DNA of 64,000 bases, taken from assembly GCA_003963365.1 (NCBI GenBank), contig RXJG01000006.1, forward strand, positions 114,003 through 178,002, given 5' to 3'. Both the position numbers and the translations under genes were made by a program. Every line of letters begins with the position of its first letter. Position 1 is the stretch's first letter. The notes under the pieces are model-generated. The model was not told the DNA's origin and made no database searches. It worked only from the letters and a program-made list of their open reading frames with translations. Below, in pieces: positions 41,948 through 51,508 of the stretch. The DNA comes from Sphingobacteriales bacterium. Lineage in GTDB: Bacteria; Bacteroidota; Bacteroidia; Chitinophagales; Chitinophagaceae.

Positions 41948-43576
41948 ATGTTAGCAAAAATTAACCCAACCACTACCGCTGCATGGAAAGCATTGGAAAT
42001 TCATGCTGCTTCCATGAAGCATGTTTTAATGAAGGATTTATTTGTTGAGGACAACAACCGTTTTCAAAAATATTCGTTAACCTCCGGTGATATTTTATTT
42101 GATTATTCCAAGAATATTATCACAGATGAAACGGTGAAATTATTAATACAATTAGCCGGTGAATGCGGTTTGAACGATGCCATCGTTAATATGTTTGCGG
42201 GTGAAAAAATAAATGAAACAGAAAACCGGGCTGTACTGCATACCGCTTTAAGAAACTTTTCCGGCAAGCCGGTAATTACAGACGGTAAAGACGTGATGCC
42301 TGGTATACAGAAAGTGTCGGATCAAATGAAAACTTTCTGCAATAAAGTTCATAGTGGTGAATGGAAAGGTTATAGCGGCAAGAAAATTAAATACATTGTC
42401 AATATTGGTATTGGCGGAAGTGATCTCGGTCCTGTGATGGTAACGGAAGCATTAAAACCTTATTGGGTGGAAGGCCTACAGACTTATTTCGTTTCAAATG
42501 TGGATGGAACACATATTGCTGAAACATTAAAAAAGGTAAATGCTGAAGAAACACTTTTTCTTATTGCATCAAAAACATTTACCACACAGGAAACCATGAC
42601 CAATGCGCATACTGCAAGAGCATGGTTCCTCGATTCAGCTAAAGAAGAAGTGCATATCGCCAAACATTTTGCCGCTCTTTCCACCAATGAAAAAGAAGTG
42701 GTGAAGTTTGGTATTGATAAAGCCAATATGTTTGAGTTCTGGGATTGGGTTGGTGGCCGTTATTCATTGTGGAGTGCTATTGGTTTATCCATTGCCTTAA
42801 CCATTGGCTATAATAATTTTGAAGAATTATTAAAAGGCGGTCATGATACAGATAATCATTTCCGCAGTGCACCATTTGAAAAAAATATTCCGGTGTTGAT
42901 GGCATTGATTGGTTTGTGGTACACCAATTTTTTTCATGCACAATCAGAAGCCATTCTCCCCTACGATCAATACCTGCACCGTTTTGCTGCATACTTCCAG
43001 CAGGGAAATATGGAGAGTAATGGAAAATATGTTGGTCGTGATAAACAAAAAGTAAACTATAATACTGGCCCGGTTATTTGGGGTGAGCCCGGCACTAATG
43101 GTCAGCATGCGTTTTATCAATTGATTCACCAGGGTACATTATTGATACCCTGCGATTTTATTGCACCGGCTATCAGCCATAATCCTATTGGAGATCATCA
43201 TGTAAAATTGCTGAGTAATTTCTTTGCCCAAACTGAAGCGCTGATGAACGGCAAAACAAAAGAAGAGTTGATTGCTGAAGGTGTAAAAGAAGAATTAATT
43301 CCCTTTAAAGCATTTGAAGGCAACCGCCCTACCAATTCCTTCTTGATAAAAAAAATCACTCCGTTTACATTGGGCCAAATGATTGCATTGTATGAACACA
43401 AAATTTTTGTACAGGGAGTTCTCTGGAATATTTACAGTTTTGACCAGTGGGGAGTGGAATTAGGTAAAGCACTAGCCAATAAAATTTTACCTGAATTAAT
43501 TACCGATGCAACCATACAATCGCATGATTCTTCTACCAACGGATTGATTAATGCGTGGAAGAAAATGAGTAATTAA
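41948..43576 (+). CDS. pgi: Glucose-6-phosphate isomerase
   Basis: 542 residues, full length for the long PGI type. Signatures are [75 protein letters not shown] and the C-terminal [13 protein letters not shown]. It interconverts glucose-6-phosphate and fructose-6-phosphate. It follows ribF in the same operon. A weak hairpin (TGATGA/TCATCA, around 43619-43640) lies between its end and the convergent serine hydrolase gene. Confidence 0.98.
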   Translation: MLAKINPTTTAAWKALEIHAASMKHVLMKDLFVEDNNRFQKYSLTSGDILFDYSKNIITDETVKLLIQLAGECGLNDAIVNMFAGEKINETENRAVLHTALRNFSGKPVITDGKDVMPGIQKVSDQMKTFCNKVHSGEWKGYSGKKIKYIVNIGIGGSDLGPVMVTEALKPYWVEGLQTYFVSNVDGTHIAETLKKVNAEETLFLIASKTFTTQETMTNAHTARAWFLDSAKEEVHIAKHFAALSTNEKEVVKFGIDKANMFEFWDWVGGRYSLWSAIGLSIALTIGYNNFEELLKGGHDTDNHFRSAPFEKNIPVLMALIGLWYTNFFHAQSEAILPYDQYLHRFAAYFQQGNMESNGKYVGRDKQKVNYNTGPVIWGEPGTNGQHAFYQLIHQGTLLIPCDFIAPAISHNPIGDHHVKLLSNFFAQTEALMNGKTKEELIAEGVKEELIPFKAFEGNRPTNSFLIKKITPFTLGQMIALYEHKIFVQGVLWNIYSFDQWGVELGKALANKILPELITDATIQSHDSSTNGLINAWKKMSN

Positions 43577-43657
43577 TATTTATTACAGGTATAAAAAATT
43601 TCCCCCCTGCATTACCCAGTGATGATTTATTTTTCATCATGGATTAACCGGCAGCAG

Positions 43658-45169
43658 CTATTGTTTTTGATAAACCACTCCATCAAAATCAACCTGCACT
43701 ACTTTACCTTCCTCATTTAAACCAAAGGTAACATAGGCTTTTCCGTACCAGTCATAGTTATATGCTCCACGGAATGTATCATAATTCCAGTGCTCTAATT
43801 TGAGACTGATATTATTGGGAAATTTAACAGTAAGCAATCCATTATTTAAACTTATCTCCGCATCACCATATGTTTCATTGGTAAATTTCCCTGCATAGCT
43901 TTCTAAAGGCAAACTTGGTTTAGTATTTAATACCCGTTTTGCTTCTTTCTCTTTCTCTGCTTTTTTACCGGCTTCTTTTAAACCTTTATAATGCTGATAA
44001 AGTTCAGTACTCCAGTCACGGCTGTTATCATTAAAGCTCCACAGATCGATTGCCTTCCACATTAAGGCATGGCGAATTTCTGAATGATCTAAATTTCCAA
44101 AGAAATAAAACGATAATTTTTCTTCCGGTACTGAACCAAAGATAGCTATTGCACCATCCAAACTTCCTGTATGAAATTGAATCATCTTACCACGATAATC
44201 CTGCTGAAACCATCCTAATCCATAAGTGGTCCAGTGCGGATGCGTTTTGGCCTGCGTTGGATAAAACTCCTGTGGCGTAACAAAAGACTGTGGTTTGAAT
44301 AATTCAGAAAATGTTTCAGCTTTTATCAGCCGCTGGCCATTTACCTGCGCACTGTCCTGTAAAAACTGCATCCATTTGGTAATATCATCAATACAGGAAA
44401 CTACACTTCCTGCCGGATCGTAACCACCGAAATCAATAGCTTCAATAGGCTTTACTATTGAATCATCATACATATAATGCGGTGTCATGCGGCTTGGTTC
44501 AGCAGCAGATAATTTGAATAAGGTATAAGTATGATTCATACCCAATGGCTGAAAAATTCTTTTAGAAATAAATTCATGCCAGGGTATGCCACTAACTTTT
44601 TTTATCACCTCTCCTGCTACTACATACATCAGGTTTTGATAAATGAAGGATGAACGAAATGAATAAGCAGGTTTCATATACCTCATACGACGCATAATCT
44701 CTTCAGATGAATAACCAAACAACCAAAGTAAATCTCCATTGCCCAACCCGGCATTGTGGCGTAACAAGTCCCTTACCGTAATTTCATCACTTACATAAGC
44801 ATCATATAACCGGAACTCAGGCAATATATTTTTGAGCTTATCGTCCCATTTTAATTTGCCTTCATCTACCAGCATCGCTATACAGGCAGCTGTCATTGCT
44901 TTTGTGGTAGAAGCACAAAAAGATATTGTTGAAGTAGTAAATGGCTGATTGGTTCTTAAATCCGTTACGCCATATCCTTTCTTAAAGATCACTTTCCCAT
45001 CTTTTACCACCGCTACAGCCAAACCGGTTGTTTTCCATAAAGGATAAGATGATTGAATATATTTATCAAACAATCCAGTCTTATCAGCTAAATCTTTTGA
45101 AGTTTTTTGAGCAGATACTAATTGAAATAAAAACAAAATGACTACGTTAAGCGCAATAAGTTTTTTCAT
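43658..45169 (-). CDS. Serine hydrolase, class C beta-lactamase/esterase type, with C-terminal DUF3471
   Basis: 503 residues from the ATG at 45169; the longer frame adds 14 residues lacking signal features. A signal peptide ends VSAQ. The SxxK motif is S87-T-T-K90, the Tyr motif YQN is in SSFIYQNLMY, and HTGSLDG takes the place of the KTG box. Residues about 405-500 match the DUF3471 beta domain (LESYAGKFTNETYGDAEISL...). This is the penicillin-binding-protein-like esterase/peptidase group, periplasmic. True beta-lactamase activity is not implied. The Cys-rich N-terminal extension (about 15 residues) was rejected. Confidence 0.9.
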   Translation of the reverse strand: MKKLIALNVVILFLFQLVSAQKTSKDLADKTGLFDKYIQSSYPLWKTTGLAVAVVKDGKVIFKKGYGVTDLRTNQPFTTSTISFCASTTKAMTAACIAMLVDEGKLKWDDKLKNILPEFRLYDAYVSDEITVRDLLRHNAGLGNGDLLWLFGYSSEEIMRRMRYMKPAYSFRSSFIYQNLMYVVAGEVIKKVSGIPWHEFISKRIFQPLGMNHTYTLFKLSAAEPSRMTPHYMYDDSIVKPIEAIDFGGYDPAGSVVSCIDDITKWMQFLQDSAQVNGQRLIKAETFSELFKPQSFVTPQEFYPTQAKTHPHWTTYGLGWFQQDYRGKMIQFHTGSLDGAIAIFGSVPEEKLSFYFFGNLDHSEIRHALMWKAIDLWSFNDNSRDWSTELYQHYKGLKEAGKKAEKEKEAKRVLNTKPSLPLESYAGKFTNETYGDAEISLNNGLLTVKFPNNISLKLEHWNYDTFRGAYNYDWYGKAYVTFGLNEEGKVVQVDFDGVVYQKQ

Positions 45170-45213
45170 GCAGTAAAATGTTTGGTTGAATTTACAGAAA
45201 TATCTACACAAAA

Positions 45214-46200
45214 TTATTCAGGAAATCCATGTTTCCGGTTTGGTAAAACATTCTCCCTTTTCCATTCCAGTTTTTCTACAAAGGGTAAGCGCCTTACTGT
45301 GCAATCGCTAATCATACAGTGTTTGCAACTTTCAGTAATACAGGGATCGTTATGAATAAAAAATTCTATCTGTCCTTTGGTGAAATGCTCATTCACAATT
45401 TTATCAATGGCACTTATTTCTTCATGTACCTGTTCAAGATTTAAATAATAAGGCAGCGTAACATGACAGTCCACATGATAAATGGTACCAAAACGTTGTA
45501 CCCGCATGTTGTGCACATCAATCCAGTCGGCCCGCCGGTGCTCCGATAATATTTTTACCAGCTCATCTATCGTTTCCATATCATTCTCATCCATTAACCC
45601 TGATATAGATTTTGTCATCAACTTAAAGCCGCTTATAAGTATTATTAACCCGGCCACCAATGAAGCAACAGGATCTATCCATTTTAAACCAGTAAAATAA
45701 ATCAGCACCACTGCTACTAATACACCAATGCTGGTATAACTATCAGAGAGAATATGTTTCCCATTTCCCTGCAGCGTCAACGAATTTTGTCTTTTGCCAA
45801 CATAAACCAGATACCAGCCCAGTATTAAGTTGGCCACAGCTGAAAAAATTACAAGATATAAACCGGTGGAAAGGTCATGTAACTCCTTGGGATAAATAAG
45901 ATGAACTACGCCTTCATATAAAATCACGCAGCCGGCAATAAAGATCATGGCCCCTTCAAAACCAATGGAAAAAAATTCCACTTTGCCATGACCGTAAGGA
46001 TGCTCCGGGTCTTTAGGTTTATGAGAAAGATAAATGCTGTAATAAGCAAATAATCCAGCCACAATATTGATGATAGATTCTAATGCATCAGATAAAATAA
46101 CCAGTGAATGCGTAATGAAATAAGTGTAAAATTTAATACCACATAAAACAGTACTGACGATGATAGAAAGCAGGATAATCCTTAATTCAATCTTTTTCAA
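45214..46200 (-). CDS. Cation diffusion facilitator (CDF) family transporter
   Basis: 328 residues with six hydrophobic spans in the first about 205 residues and a cytoplasmic ferredoxin-like domain (about 210-290). Metal-site segments are SDALESIINIVAG in span 2, HPYGHGKVEFFS before span 3 and ILSDSYTSIG in span 5. The C-terminal tail carries a cysteine cluster, DPCITESCKHCMISDCTVR. It exports divalent cations such as zinc, cobalt or iron by proton antiport. The serine hydrolase gene follows and may be co-transcribed. Confidence 0.92.
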   Translation of the reverse strand: MKKIELRIILLSIIVSTVLCGIKFYTYFITHSLVILSDALESIINIVAGLFAYYSIYLSHKPKDPEHPYGHGKVEFFSIGFEGAMIFIAGCVILYEGVVHLIYPKELHDLSTGLYLVIFSAVANLILGWYLVYVGKRQNSLTLQGNGKHILSDSYTSIGVLVAVVLIYFTGLKWIDPVASLVAGLIILISGFKLMTKSISGLMDENDMETIDELVKILSEHRRADWIDVHNMRVQRFGTIYHVDCHVTLPYYLNLEQVHEEISAIDKIVNEHFTKGQIEFFIHNDPCITESCKHCMISDCTVRRLPFVEKLEWKRENVLPNRKHGFPE

Positions 46201-46270
46201 ATGGAGTTATTTGGCAGTCAAAGATAATGACACAGATAAAATGAATTTCTAAAAGCTGAAATTTTATTCA

Positions 46271-48508
46271 TTAAAATGGTACGCCAATATTTACGTATGT
46301 TCCCAGCCTTTTTGACTGGTCATTATACATCAAACTTAATTCTAATGGCCCCAGGGCAAAATTATATCCAAATGTGAGTGAGTAACCCGTCATAAAATCG
46401 GGATTGTTATAAAATTTACTTTTAGAAATAAAATTATTTAACAACACATTTCCCTTGCCAATTAAAAAAGTATTACTCAAAAATTCGTAGCGTAATCCTA
46501 ACTGTGCAACAGCCATTGCTGGTGTATAAACAGAACCTTCCTGCAGGCCGGCAAAGGTCACCTGGTTACGGAATTGCCTGGTAAGTCCGCCTACCACAAA
46601 TTCATTCATAATATTATCACCGTAATTAAAATTGACTCCTGATTGCAACTGAAATTCAACCGTCGTTCTTTTACCCAGGGGTGTATAAGCATCCATATTA
46701 ACCAACACTCTTGCATAGGGTGAACCTGTAACTGCAATGGAATCTTTCTTTACCGGTACGCCATTCATAAAAAAATCAACACGGGGGTGTTGTGTACCCA
46801 CCCATTCAAAAACAGTATTAAACTTAATTCCCCGGTGCGGATAATCTGTTTTATCAAGATTATTTTGTGCCAGGAATAAATATCCCACCACAAAATTGTT
46901 GTTGCCCCTGTAATCAAAGCTGGCATTAATCTTTGGTTTGTTTCTTATGTATTCAAACCGTTGACCTGCACCTACAGTAAAGTTTCGCTGCGAAGAGAAC
47001 TGAACTTTAAAATCGGCCTTATAAAATTCCTGTTTAAAAATGCCATCTTGCTTTAACGTATTATAGCTGGAAATATCAAACCGGTCAGCCTGCACACTCA
47101 TCATTGTGGAAAAATTTTTCCTTCTTCCATAATACTGCAGGTGCTCCGCCTTTGCTCTTAATGTTTCCCCGATATTCGCAGCAATCATACTTCTTGAATT
47201 AGGGAACAATAAATTGCGGGAGGTAAAATTTACAATAGCGGCTACCCCGCTAAAGCGGTTATAATGTAACCCGGCTTTAAAAAAAGTCAATGGATTTTCT
47301 GTAACATCAAAAATTATTTTACAGGTTCCGTCTTCCTGCGGCACTAAAGAATAAGTGATCCGGCTGTAATACCTTGTTCCGTATGCAGCCCTCACCATTT
47401 TGATAAGACGGAGTGGTGTATATTCCTTATTCGTTAACAGGTCGATGGTATTAATAAAGAAACTGGCAGATGTATTAACCAACCCGTTAACCTCGTAGGA
47501 AGATATGATAACAGGTTTTGTTGGAGGCAATGATTTTCGTTCAGTCGTATCAATACCATAAATCGCATTTAATGAATCGGCCATCCGTTTAAAAACCGGA
47601 AATAATTTTCTTCCTTCTTCAATACCTGTTTGCAGTATGTCCCGGGCCTGCGAAAAGCTGCCCATATTAAATCCCCGGAGTGAATGGGCAACATATATAT
47701 TACATAATTTTTGTTCTTCCTTACTGTCAGCCGCTTCACGAAAAAAAGCTACCTGTAATAAAACCTGTATCGCATTCTGAACTTTATCAGATGGCAGCAA
47801 AGGACCCGTAACATTACTTCCAATCACAATATCGGCCCCCATTTCTTTCACATCACGAACAGGGAAATTTCTAACCACTCCCCCATCTATTAATCGTTTA
47901 CCATCAATATCGGTGGCGGTAAAAAAAGACGGGATAGCCATACTTGCCCTGATGGCTGAACTGATTTCCCCTTTTGATAACACTACTGCTTCTCCGGTTC
48001 CCACATCGGTGGCAATACATTTAAACGGTTTGCTGAATTTTGTAAAATCCTTTACGTTGTACACAGGATAAAACAGCTCTGACAACTTATTCCATACTTC
48101 CTGTCCCTGTAATAATCCACTTGGTAAGTGAAACCGGTGATTTACCCATGGTAACTCCACATTGTATTTGTTGTACTCATCCTTTTCTTCCATATACAAC
48201 GTACGCAGCGAAGCCTGGTTGCTGAGAAATAGATCCCAGTTAATCGTACGGGAAATTTTTTCAATGGTATCTCCACTATAACCAACAGCATATAACCCTC
48301 CAATAACACCACCCATACTGGTACCCGTAACATAATCAATTTTTAAACCGGCTGAATCAATGGCTTTTAAAATACCAATATGTGCTAACCCTTTAGCACC
48401 ACCGCCGCTTAAGGTTAATCCAATTTTGGGTCGCTGCTGTTGCTGACCATAAACATTTATTGCCAGCAACTGTATGAAGAACAGTAATAAGTAGCTCGTT
48501 TTTTTCAT
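46271..48508 (-). CDS. Patatin-like phospholipase with a C-terminal Omp85/BamA-like barrel
   Basis: 745 residues with a signal peptide (about 1-21, ending VYGQ). The patatin domain (about 28-270) has the oxyanion loop SGGGAKGLAHIG, the nucleophile elbow G62-T-S64-M-G and the catalytic D208-G-G. A POTRA-like segment (about 335-410, VNGLVNTSASFFINTIDLL...) and a beta-barrel (about 420-745) follow, ending with aromatic residues. This is the PlpD/type Vd-like architecture: the barrel places the lipase at the outer membrane. Monocistronic. Confidence 0.9.
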   Translation of the reverse strand: MKKTSYLLLFFIQLLAINVYGQQQQRPKIGLTLSGGGAKGLAHIGILKAIDSAGLKIDYVTGTSMGGVIGGLYAVGYSGDTIEKISRTINWDLFLSNQASLRTLYMEEKDEYNKYNVELPWVNHRFHLPSGLLQGQEVWNKLSELFYPVYNVKDFTKFSKPFKCIATDVGTGEAVVLSKGEISSAIRASMAIPSFFTATDIDGKRLIDGGVVRNFPVRDVKEMGADIVIGSNVTGPLLPSDKVQNAIQVLLQVAFFREAADSKEEQKLCNIYVAHSLRGFNMGSFSQARDILQTGIEEGRKLFPVFKRMADSLNAIYGIDTTERKSLPPTKPVIISSYEVNGLVNTSASFFINTIDLLTNKEYTPLRLIKMVRAAYGTRYYSRITYSLVPQEDGTCKIIFDVTENPLTFFKAGLHYNRFSGVAAIVNFTSRNLLFPNSRSMIAANIGETLRAKAEHLQYYGRRKNFSTMMSVQADRFDISSYNTLKQDGIFKQEFYKADFKVQFSSQRNFTVGAGQRFEYIRNKPKINASFDYRGNNNFVVGYLFLAQNNLDKTDYPHRGIKFNTVFEWVGTQHPRVDFFMNGVPVKKDSIAVTGSPYARVLVNMDAYTPLGKRTTVEFQLQSGVNFNYGDNIMNEFVVGGLTRQFRNQVTFAGLQEGSVYTPAMAVAQLGLRYEFLSNTFLIGKGNVLLNNFISKSKFYNNPDFMTGYSLTFGYNFALGPLELSLMYNDQSKRLGTYVNIGVPF

Positions 48509-48603
48509 CTGAAGGTGTTCATAAAATTACACCGCATTAGCGGGATAAAAAACAAAGACACCGTAAATATTGATTCTGTTGCACTTTATTTTTTTTAAAT
48601 TAT

Positions 48604-48629
48604 AAAGCCACTGAAATTTCAGTGGCTTT
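48604..48629. terminator. 26-bp perfect palindrome downstream of infC
   Basis: AAAGCCACTGAAA (48604-48616) and TTTCAGTGGCTTT (48617-48629) are exactly complementary. There is no clear T-run on either side. It lies in the gap between the infC end and the patatin start, and shares the stem core AAAGCCACT with the hairpin at 20654-20696. Confidence 0.6.
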
Positions 48630-48636
48630 GTAAATA

Positions 48637-48693
48637 TGTCTGATCTTGGTCTGACATGTTTATTTCAACAGGCTGTCAAACCAAGGTCAGACA
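48637..48693. promoter_or_regulatory. Long imperfect hairpin just after infC
   Basis: Arms 48637-48656 and 48674-48693 pair at 19 of 20 positions (one G-T wobble, one mismatch) around a 17-base loop, with core TCTTGGTCTGACA against TGTCAAACCAAG. It begins 11 bases after the infC stop on the minus strand. It could be a 3'-end stabiliser, an RNase III substrate or a small RNA. Confidence 0.55.
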
Positions 48694-48703
48694 GCTGTAA
48701 TCA

Positions 48704-49288
48704 TTATCCTTCTTTTTTCTTTGCCTTCTGGCTTTTTGGAGCCAGCATAATGAACATCCGCTTACCTTCCAGTTTGGGCAGCATTTCGGGTGTACCAATT
48801 TCAGCCAGGCGTTCAGCAAATTTTAATAATAACAATTCACCTCTTTCTTTAAACTGGATAGCACGGCCTTTAAACTGTACATAGGCCCTAACTTTATTTC
48901 CATCTTTTAAAAACTCCTCTGCATGACGTGATTTGAAATCAAAATCATGGTCATCAGTATTAGGAGTAAAGCGTATTTCTTTCACCTCAGAAACTTTGGC
49001 TTTCGCCTTCATTTCTTTTTCTTTCTTCTTCTTATCGTATAAGAATTTGTTGTAGTCAATTACTTTACAAACCGGCGGGTCAACATTGGGAGAAATTTCT
49101 ACAAGGTCCAATCCCTGTGCCTGTGCAATTTTTAACGCTTCCTGTGTGGAGTAAATACCCACTTCTACATTGTCGCCTACTAATCGCACCTGTGGTACAC
49201 GAATCATTTGGTTGGTGCGGTGTTCCTGTTGCTGTTCTTTTCTAAACCGTGGGTTAAACGGTTGTCTTGGTCTGGGGGGAAATGCCAT
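48704..49288 (-). CDS. infC: Translation initiation factor IF-3
   Basis: 194 residues, with a standard ATG and a Pro/Arg-rich N-terminal extension (MAFPPRPRQPFNPRFRKEQQQEHRTN). The N-domain contains VRLVGDNVEVGIYSTQEALKIAQAQGLDLVEISPNVDPPVCKVIDYNKF, and the C-domain VKEIRFTPNTDDHDFDFKSRHAEEFLKDGNKVR. A Lys-rich tail ends the protein. It binds 30S and proofreads initiation. It follows thrS by 172 bases. The usual rpmI and rplT do not follow: the next gene downstream is a patatin on its own transcript. Confidence 0.96.
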   Translation of the reverse strand: MAFPPRPRQPFNPRFRKEQQQEHRTNQMIRVPQVRLVGDNVEVGIYSTQEALKIAQAQGLDLVEISPNVDPPVCKVIDYNKFLYDKKKKEKEMKAKAKVSEVKEIRFTPNTDDHDFDFKSRHAEEFLKDGNKVRAYVQFKGRAIQFKERGELLLLKFAERLAEIGTPEMLPKLEGKRMFIMLAPKSQKAKKKEG

Positions 49289-49388
49289 TTAGTTTTTTTA
49301 CGTTAACAATTGTTTTTATGTACTGAGCTGCGATACTACTATTAAGCTTTTGTTGCGTCGCACTCTTGTACGTTTAGTAATGCTATTT

Positions 49389-49468
49389 GTCAATAGTGAA
49401 TAGTCAATGGTCAATTTTAAATGCTACACCTGTTATTCACCATTCACTATTGCCCATTCACTATTCTG
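49389..49468. repeat. Low-complexity repeat in inverted orientation at the thrS 3' end
   Basis: GTCAATAGTGAATAGTCAATGG-type sequence (49389-49412) and its approximate reverse complement (CCATTCACTATTGCCCATTCACTATTC, 49440-49466) form an imperfect palindrome. The second arm runs into thrS and supplies its stop codon (GAA TAG). Similar short repeats are, from memory, common in Chitinophagaceae. Confidence 0.6.
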
Positions 49469-51404
49469 CTCTGCGTTCTTTAATTTCAATTACAGCTTCT
49501 CTGATAAATTCATCCACAGTTTTAACACCTAAATCACCTTTACCCTGTCTTCTTACTGCTGCCTTACCCTCATTCATTTCTTTTTCACCTACTACCAGCA
49601 TATAAGGCACACGGGCCAGTTCTGTATCACGGATTTTCTTACCGATTTTTTCATTACGGTCGTCAATCTCTGCACGAATATCAGCATTTTTCAGTGATTG
49701 CAAAATTGATTTTGCATAGTCCATAAACTTGTCGCTGATAGGTAAAATCTTCACCTGCAGCGGAGCTAACCACAGTGGGAACTTACCGGCATAATGTTCC
49801 AGCAAAAATCCAATAAAACGTTCATGCGTACCAAGGGGTGCCCGGTGAATGATCAATGGAACTTCCGGCTCATTATTTTGATTGGTGAATTTAAGATTGA
49901 AACTGCGGGGCTGTGCAAAATCCACCTGGTTAGTGGCCAGTGTAAACTCACGACCGATAGCACTCCATATCTGCACATCAATCTTTGGACCATAGAAAGC
50001 ACCTTCGCCTTTCACTTCTACGAACGGAACACCTGTTTCGATCAATACATTTCTTACCAGTTCTTCAGTTTCTTTCCAGAGCTCGGGTTCGTTTATATAT
50101 TTCTGTCCCAATTTTTCAGGGTCATGTAAACTCAATCGCATCACATATTTCTCAATACCAAAAATTTTAAAATATTTGAGGTACATGTCATTCACTGCTT
50201 TGAACTCCTGTGCAAACTGTTCTTTACTGCAGTAAATATGTGCATCGTTCATATGCAAACAACGCACCCGCATTAAACCAAACAATTCACCACTTTGTTC
50301 GTACCGGTAACAAGTACCATATTCTGCAATGCGGTAAGGCATATCACGGTAACTCTTTGGCTCAGCATCAAATATTTTATGGTGATGCGGACAGTTCATC
50401 GCCTTCATATAATATTTCTCACCATCCATATCCATCGGCGGAAACATACTATCAGCATAATAAGGAAGGTGACCGCTGGTATGATATAAATTTTCTTTAG
50501 CGATATGCGGAGTTACCACTCTCTTATAACCAGCATCTTCTTCTGTTTTCTTTGCTAATTTTTCTAATTCCTCTATGATGATGGTACCATTGGGCATCCA
50601 GAGAATTAATCCTGGTCCAATATCATCATTCATAGTGTAGATACCTAACTCTTTACCCAGTTTACGGTGGTCACGTTTCTTGGCTTCTTCCAGCATTTGC
50701 AGGTACTCATCCAGTTCTTTTTGATTGGGAAAAGTAACGCCGTATATACGGGTAAGCTGTTTATTTTTTTCATCGCCTTTCCAGTAAGCACCGGCAATGG
50801 AAGTAAGTTTAATGGCTTTAATAAATCCTGTATGCGGAATATGTGGCCCGCGGCACAAATCGGTAAACTGACCTTGTGTGTAGAAAGTTATTTCACCATC
50901 ATTCAGGTTTTGCAGCAAATCCAGTTTGTATTCATCGCCCTTTTCTGTAAAATAAGCAACAGCTTCTGCTTTGGGCATTGCTTTGCGTACATACGCATTG
51001 TTTTGTTTAGCCAGTTCATTCATTTTCTTTTCCAAAGCTGCTAAATCCTCTTCTGTAATTTTCTTATCACCTAAATCAATATCATAATAAAAACCTTTGT
51101 CAATAGCCGGCCCAACCCAAAACTTTGCGCCGGGGAATTTATCTTCCACTGCTTCTGCCATCAAGTGGGCAGATGAATGCCAGAAGGTTGATTTGCCATC
51201 TGTATCATCCCACGTAAGGAACTTAACTGCTGCGTCACTGTTAATGGGGCGACTTAAATCCCATACTTCACCATTTACTGAAGCTGCTAGAATTTTTCTT
51301 GCCAATCCTTCGCTGATGGATTTGGCAATGTCCATACCTGTAGTACCTTGTTCATACTGCCGTACAGCACCATCCGGAAACGTAATATTTATCATATTTG
51401 CCAT
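49461..51404 (-). CDS. thrS: Threonyl-tRNA synthetase
   Basis: 647 residues from the ATG at 51404; the ATG at 51395 (MINITFPDG) is equally possible, while the longer frame to 51446 is not family-like. The TGS domain (about 4-64), the SAD editing domain (HSSAHLMAEAV and the downstream Cys/His residues), the class II core (motif 2 FRYE-like GTCYRYEQSGELFGLMRVRCLHMNDAH; zinc Cys in MKAMNCPHHH) and the anticodon-binding domain are complete. It precedes infC. The final stop lies in a repeat. Confidence 0.97.
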   Translation of the reverse strand: MANMINITFPDGAVRQYEQGTTGMDIAKSISEGLARKILAASVNGEVWDLSRPINSDAAVKFLTWDDTDGKSTFWHSSAHLMAEAVEDKFPGAKFWVGPAIDKGFYYDIDLGDKKITEEDLAALEKKMNELAKQNNAYVRKAMPKAEAVAYFTEKGDEYKLDLLQNLNDGEITFYTQGQFTDLCRGPHIPHTGFIKAIKLTSIAGAYWKGDEKNKQLTRIYGVTFPNQKELDEYLQMLEEAKKRDHRKLGKELGIYTMNDDIGPGLILWMPNGTIIIEELEKLAKKTEEDAGYKRVVTPHIAKENLYHTSGHLPYYADSMFPPMDMDGEKYYMKAMNCPHHHKIFDAEPKSYRDMPYRIAEYGTCYRYEQSGELFGLMRVRCLHMNDAHIYCSKEQFAQEFKAVNDMYLKYFKIFGIEKYVMRLSLHDPEKLGQKYINEPELWKETEELVRNVLIETGVPFVEVKGEGAFYGPKIDVQIWSAIGREFTLATNQVDFAQPRSFNLKFTNQNNEPEVPLIIHRAPLGTHERFIGFLLEHYAGKFPLWLAPLQVKILPISDKFMDYAKSILQSLKNADIRAEIDDRNEKIGKKIRDTELARVPYMLVVGEKEMNEGKAAVRRQGKGDLGVKTVDEFIREAVIEIKERRAE

Positions 51405-51452
51405 TCGTAAAATGAGTGGCAAATTTAACGAACTATTTGCTTCCATAAGCTG

Positions 51453-51485
51453 TTTGATTGGATAATTTGCACTCTTGTATTTTTG
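51453..51485 (+). promoter_or_regulatory. Promoter of the 51509 gene
   Basis: TATTTTTG at 51478-51485 is an exact TAnnTTTG -7 box, with TTTG at 51453-51456 as -33 element 21 bases upstream. The predicted transcript starts near 51492, which supports the ATG at 51509 over the longer frame. Confidence 0.65.
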
Positions 51486-51508
51486 TTGTATTCAAAGCAT
51501 TAAAAAGA

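Noticed and set aside
43658..45169. Antibiotic-resistance beta-lactamase controlled by the BlaI genes
   Set aside because: The protein is the large esterase/DUF3471 type and lies several kilobases from either BlaI gene, with no BlaI-like dyad upstream noted.
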